From Siccibacter colletis (lineage in GTDB: Bacteria > Pseudomonadota > Gammaproteobacteria > Enterobacterales > Enterobacteriaceae): DNA of 64,000 nucleotides. The notes beneath the pieces were generated by a model that did not search any database, was not told where the DNA came from, and was given only the letters and a program-made list of their open reading frames with translations. Position 1 is the stretch's first letter. Every line of letters starts with the position of its first letter. Made by a program: the position numbers and the translations under genes. Shown here one piece after another: positions 61,701 through 64,000 of this stretch. The DNA lies in assembly GCF_000696575.1 (NCBI RefSeq), contig NZ_JMSQ01000011.1, positions 124,001-188,000 of the forward strand, in the 5' to 3' direction.

Positions 61701-64000
61701 CGTGCTCAACGTCGCCATCGACACCGTGCCGGAGCTGACGGTCGATCCGCTGTTTGGCGACAACACGCTGAACGGCACTGAAATTCTTGAAAATCAGGTA
61801 CTGACCGGGAAAACCGGTATCACCGGGCCGGGCCAGACCGTGACGGTGACCCTCGGCGGCAACGATTACGTTGGCACCGTGGATAACAACGGTAACTGGA
61901 GCGTAACGCTTCCCTCCGGTGCGCTGGACGGCTATACCAATACTGATTCGCCGGTACCGGTGGCCATCGAAGTGGGCGACGCGGCGGGCAACACCGATTC
62001 CAGCGTGGTCGACGTGATTGTTGACGTTACCCCGCCAGTGGTCACGGTGAACCCGTTTGCCGGTAACGATTTCCTCAATCTTACCGAATCCAACAGCGCC
62101 CAGGCCATCTCTGGTATCGCCGACGGGGCAGAAGTGGGTAGCCCGGTAACGGTGGTGCTGAACGGCGTTACCTATACCGGTACGGTAACCGGGGCTGACG
62201 GGGCCTGGTCCATCTCCATTCCGTCCGCGGCGCTGAAAAACCTGCCAAACGGTGAGAACACCTTCAGCGTCACGGTAGAAGACGCGGCGGGCAACAGTGT
62301 GACTACGCCGCATACCGTCAACGTCAGCATCGATCCGCAGAAACAGCCGCTGCTGACCGTCGATCCGGTGGCGGGCAATAACGTTATCGATGCCGCAGAA
62401 CGTGAAGGGGCAGTGAATATTACCGGTACCGCGCTGAACGTCGGGGCCGGGCAGACCGTGACCGTCACCCTTGGCGAGCAGAGCTGGACCGGGCTGGTGG
62501 GCGCGGACGGCAGATGGTCGGTGAGCATTCCGCAGACCGCCATCGGCGGCCTGACCACCGGGGCCTACACCCTGACGGTGCAGGTCAGCGATGCGGCGGG
62601 TAACAGCACCACCGCAGAGCGTCCGTTTAGCGTAGATACCACCGTCAGCGCCATCTCGGTTGCGCCGCTGACCGGGGATGACTTCGTCGGCCTTGACGAC
62701 CTGACCAACGGCCTGACCGTCAACGGCGGCAGCACCGGGCTGGCGGACGGCACCGTGGTGACCGTCACCCTCAACGGCAAGCAGTACGAAGGCCAGGTGA
62801 CCAACGGCAGCTGGAGCGTCACCATTCCTGAAGCGGATGCCAACGCCATTGCTGACGGCACCGCAACGCTCACCGTCTCGGCACGCGATACTAACGGTGC
62901 CAGCGTCAGCAAATCCCATGATTTCACCATCATCACCGATGCCGTGCCAGCGGTGAGCCTCAACACGCCGTTTACCGATGGCGTGGTGAACAGCAGCGAA
63001 GCGCTGGCTGGCGGCACCCTCAGCGGCAGCACCGGCGTGAACGGCGCAAGCCAGACGGTGACGGTGCAGATTGGCAGCGAAACCCTGACGGCGACGGTAG
63101 ATGCTAACGGCAACTGGTCGGTGAACGTGCCGTCCAGCGTGCTGGTCGGCCTCGCTGACGGCAGCACCGTCCCGGTAGTGGTTACCGCCACGGACCGCGT
63201 CGGCAATGAGAACGTGCTGAACAGCAGCATTGAGATCGATAAAACGCCGCCGGCCATCACCATCGGCACCCTTGGCGGCACCGACAACATCGTCAACGCC
63301 GCCGAAGCCGCAGGTTCGCTGGCGCTGACCGGCACCGCCACCCCGTACGATCCGGATAACCCGCAGTACGTGGTGGTGCAGGTGAACGGCCAGACCTATA
63401 ACGCGCTGGTACAGCCGAACGGCACCTGGAGCGTTACGCTCCCGGCCGGGGCGCTGAACGGTATGCCGGACGGCCCGGCAAGCGTGACCGCCACCGCCAC
63501 CGATGCGGCGGGTAACACCTCCAGTGCAAAAGGCAGCTTTACGCTGGACGCTTCACCGGCCAATGCTCCGGTAGTCACGCTTAATCCTGTGTCTGACAAT
63601 AACTTTGTCGGGGCGGATGAGATTATCGATCCGCTGATCATCAGCGGCACGGTACAGAATGTGGAAGTTGGCCGTCCGGTGACGGTGGTGCTGAACGGCA
63701 TCACATACAACACCACCGTACAAGCGGGCGGCGTCTGGAGCGTTACCGTACCGGTAGAAGCGCTGGAAGCGGTGCCGGACGGGGTGCGCGAAGTGGTGGT
63801 GACGGTGACCGATGCGGCGGGCAATACCGACGACGCCACCCAGAACGTCACCTTCATTACGCAACCGGCCAGCCTGCCGACCCTGACCATCAACAACGTG
63901 GCGGTGGATAACATCATCAACGCCCAGGAGAAGGGCGAGCCGCTGACGATTACCGGCGTCTCCACTAACCTGGCGGCGGGTACCCGCGTCAGCGTCTTCC
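58741..64000 (+). CDS. Giant Bap-like (BapA/SiiE-type) adhesin with Ig-like repeats, 5' part
   Basis: The visible 1753 residues have no classical signal peptide. Residues 1-130 are a BapA prefix-like domain (VVNFYERQGGDLIVHMKDGTTVRY), followed by a hydrophobic alanine/glycine stretch, a Gly/Asn/Pro linker (about 160-196) and at least 15 full Ig-like repeats of about 100 residues, each starting like LTVDPLTGDNTLN-AE and containing GKTYT--VG-DGNWSV-IP--DL--LP-G. The domain order indicates type I secretion with periplasmic retention and a role in biofilm or cell attachment. The gene runs off the window without a stop; the C-terminal secretion signal and type I exporter genes must lie beyond. Confidence 0.9.
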   Translation, partial: MIAVQNNLSDSVDILNKQTGDVVSQYPQSADRVVNLADTSIVRVNASPDVVNFYERQGGDLIVHMKDGTTVRYQNFFRLDLDGQHSELIFEDSLGTHHAVFPFASEAAPATAEVIVPTFTDTSLGALIGAEGLGASGISGLGVLGAIAAAAGVAGIAIAASNSGGGGGDDNNNGGGDGGNGNPNPNPNPNPNPPDSTLTVDPLTADNTVNVAESQQPLTLSGTTNAANAGRPVSFVLGGRTWTTTVGENGEWSVTMPVELLQSLPQGLNSIKIIMVDSEGRTISKDYSFNVDTVPPALEMGEFVPGNVLDSSHLNADRFVRGSSDSADAGSRVVITLNGKTYTTVVGEDGNWLSRIPVSDLKALADGQEYTITYTVTDKAGNVTKGEIDFTVNLNQGAITVNPLTGDNTLDGAELQLDQILTGQTQNIAAGQTVTITLGGKTYFAIVQGDGNWKATIPSGDLLALQDGSQTLVVSVPGNNGSVITKETPITVDQSETSIAIAIISTDDYLNAAEITQPLEIRGVSTVYGPGVTIVVQLNGKSYTAVVDGSGNWSAVIPTADLALLKDGPREVTATVTLGNQSASDEHILNVATNQLPKPEIDTPFVDGILNGLEVGQAQTLTGNTGVSGVGQKVSVVLGGKTYTGTVNSDGSWSVTVPAADLQQLPQGTAPIVVNVSDAAGNNASLPVNATVDTLPPELAVLPISGDGKLSSADLNTPQVLSGVSAVSEAGQTVTVTLNGKTYTTQVGGDGNWQIAIPSADLKQLPPDDSIATVRLTDAAGNVREVQQTINVKTAQPTIDVATFTADNTLDAAELKTDQVLKGTTTNVEAGSVVTVTVNGSTFKGVVGSDGTWSVTLPAGVLQQLANGEATIGLSVTDGYGQTGTGSHTVVVNNDTAGVAISIISSDDYLSRAEADSPLTINGTSAGLTTGTVVTVVINGVTYTSPVDADGNWAVTLTPAQLQALPDGPVEIVASAPANGGTITDEHVLNVAIDTVPELTVDPLFGDNTLNGTEILENQVLTGKTGITGPGQTVTVTLGGNDYVGTVDNNGNWSVTLPSGALDGYTNTDSPVPVAIEVGDAAGNTDSSVVDVIVDVTPPVVTVNPFAGNDFLNLTESNSAQAISGIADGAEVGSPVTVVLNGVTYTGTVTGADGAWSISIPSAALKNLPNGENTFSVTVEDAAGNSVTTPHTVNVSIDPQKQPLLTVDPVAGNNVIDAAEREGAVNITGTALNVGAGQTVTVTLGEQSWTGLVGADGRWSVSIPQTAIGGLTTGAYTLTVQVSDAAGNSTTAERPFSVDTTVSAISVAPLTGDDFVGLDDLTNGLTVNGGSTGLADGTVVTVTLNGKQYEGQVTNGSWSVTIPEADANAIADGTATLTVSARDTNGASVSKSHDFTIITDAVPAVSLNTPFTDGVVNSSEALAGGTLSGSTGVNGASQTVTVQIGSETLTATVDANGNWSVNVPSSVLVGLADGSTVPVVVTATDRVGNENVLNSSIEIDKTPPAITIGTLGGTDNIVNAAEAAGSLALTGTATPYDPDNPQYVVVQVNGQTYNALVQPNGTWSVTLPAGALNGMPDGPASVTATATDAAGNTSSAKGSFTLDASPANAPVVTLNPVSDNNFVGADEIIDPLIISGTVQNVEVGRPVTVVLNGITYNTTVQAGGVWSVTVPVEALEAVPDGVREVVVTVTDAAGNTDDATQNVTFITQPASLPTLTINNVAVDNIINAQEKGEPLTITGVSTNLAAGTRVSVF

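Noticed and set aside
61015-62919. Long minus-strand open frame of over 600 codons inside the adhesin region
   Set aside because: It is the shadow of GC-rich, repetitive adhesin codons; the plus frame has the domain structure and is open throughout.

Overview
The window is chromosomal DNA from a member of the Enterobacteriaceae, most like Enterobacter or a close relative such as Leclercia or Lelliottia. The first 22 kb keep the E. coli gene order csrA, serV, argVYZQ, yqaB, yqaA, gshA, micA, luxS, emrBAR, proXWV, nrdFEIH, ygaM, ygaC, alaE, yqaE, and the proteins are close in length and sequence to the K-12 ones. The species call is inference; no rRNA or typing gene is present.

Core block, 1-22.6 kb: a tRNA-Ser/tRNA-Arg operon with a repeated 273-base unit; a bestrophin-like channel (yneE) not found at this place in K-12; fructose-1-phosphatase, glutathione synthesis and AI-2 synthesis with the sigma-E-type sRNA gene micA between the last two; the EmrRAB drug efflux operon; an intact ygaY-type MFS gene; the ProVWX glycine betaine importer; the NrdHIEF ribonucleotide reductase behind two NrdR boxes; and small membrane proteins.

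Variable block, 22.7-29.4 kb: two copies of a DUF3289-DUF943 pair in opposite orientation enclose a TetR-controlled oxidoreductase and a divergent SfsB/XRE regulator pair. A phage-like gene broken by one frameshift and two stop codons follows.

Tandem island array at ssrA, 29.6-57.75 kb: two elements of the CP4-57 type stand end to end. The outer one is very AT-rich, carries an ABC-three-component (ABC-3C) anti-invader locus with a probable frameshifted first gene, and ends at a decayed integrase (32.5-33.7 kb) and a 36-bp att-type repeat. The inner one (33.9-57.7 kb) has an intact integrase beside the ssrA 3' end and the CP4-57 backbone in the expected order: alpA, yfjI, yfjJ, [cargo 1], yfjP, yfjQ, yfjR, ypjK, yfjS, yfjT, [cargo 2], ardB/yfjX, radC-like, DUF987, cbeA, cbtA. 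Cargo 1 is a type II CBASS operon (CD-NTase, Cap2, Cap3, 2TM-SAVED effector) placed where K-12 carries the RnlAB defence genes. Cargo 2 is a set of short-chain dehydrogenases, VOC-fold proteins and regulators of the AraC and TetR families, plus a 62-residue cysteine-repeat protein that looks like a metallothionein.

Right end, 57.7-64 kb: ssrA (tmRNA) on the minus strand, then the start of a giant Bap-like adhesin with about 100-residue Ig-like repeats, cut by the window edge. The strongest leads are the ABC-3C locus with its possible -1 frameshift, the CBASS at a defence exchange site, the inverted DUF3289-DUF943 modules, and the cysteine-repeat protein.
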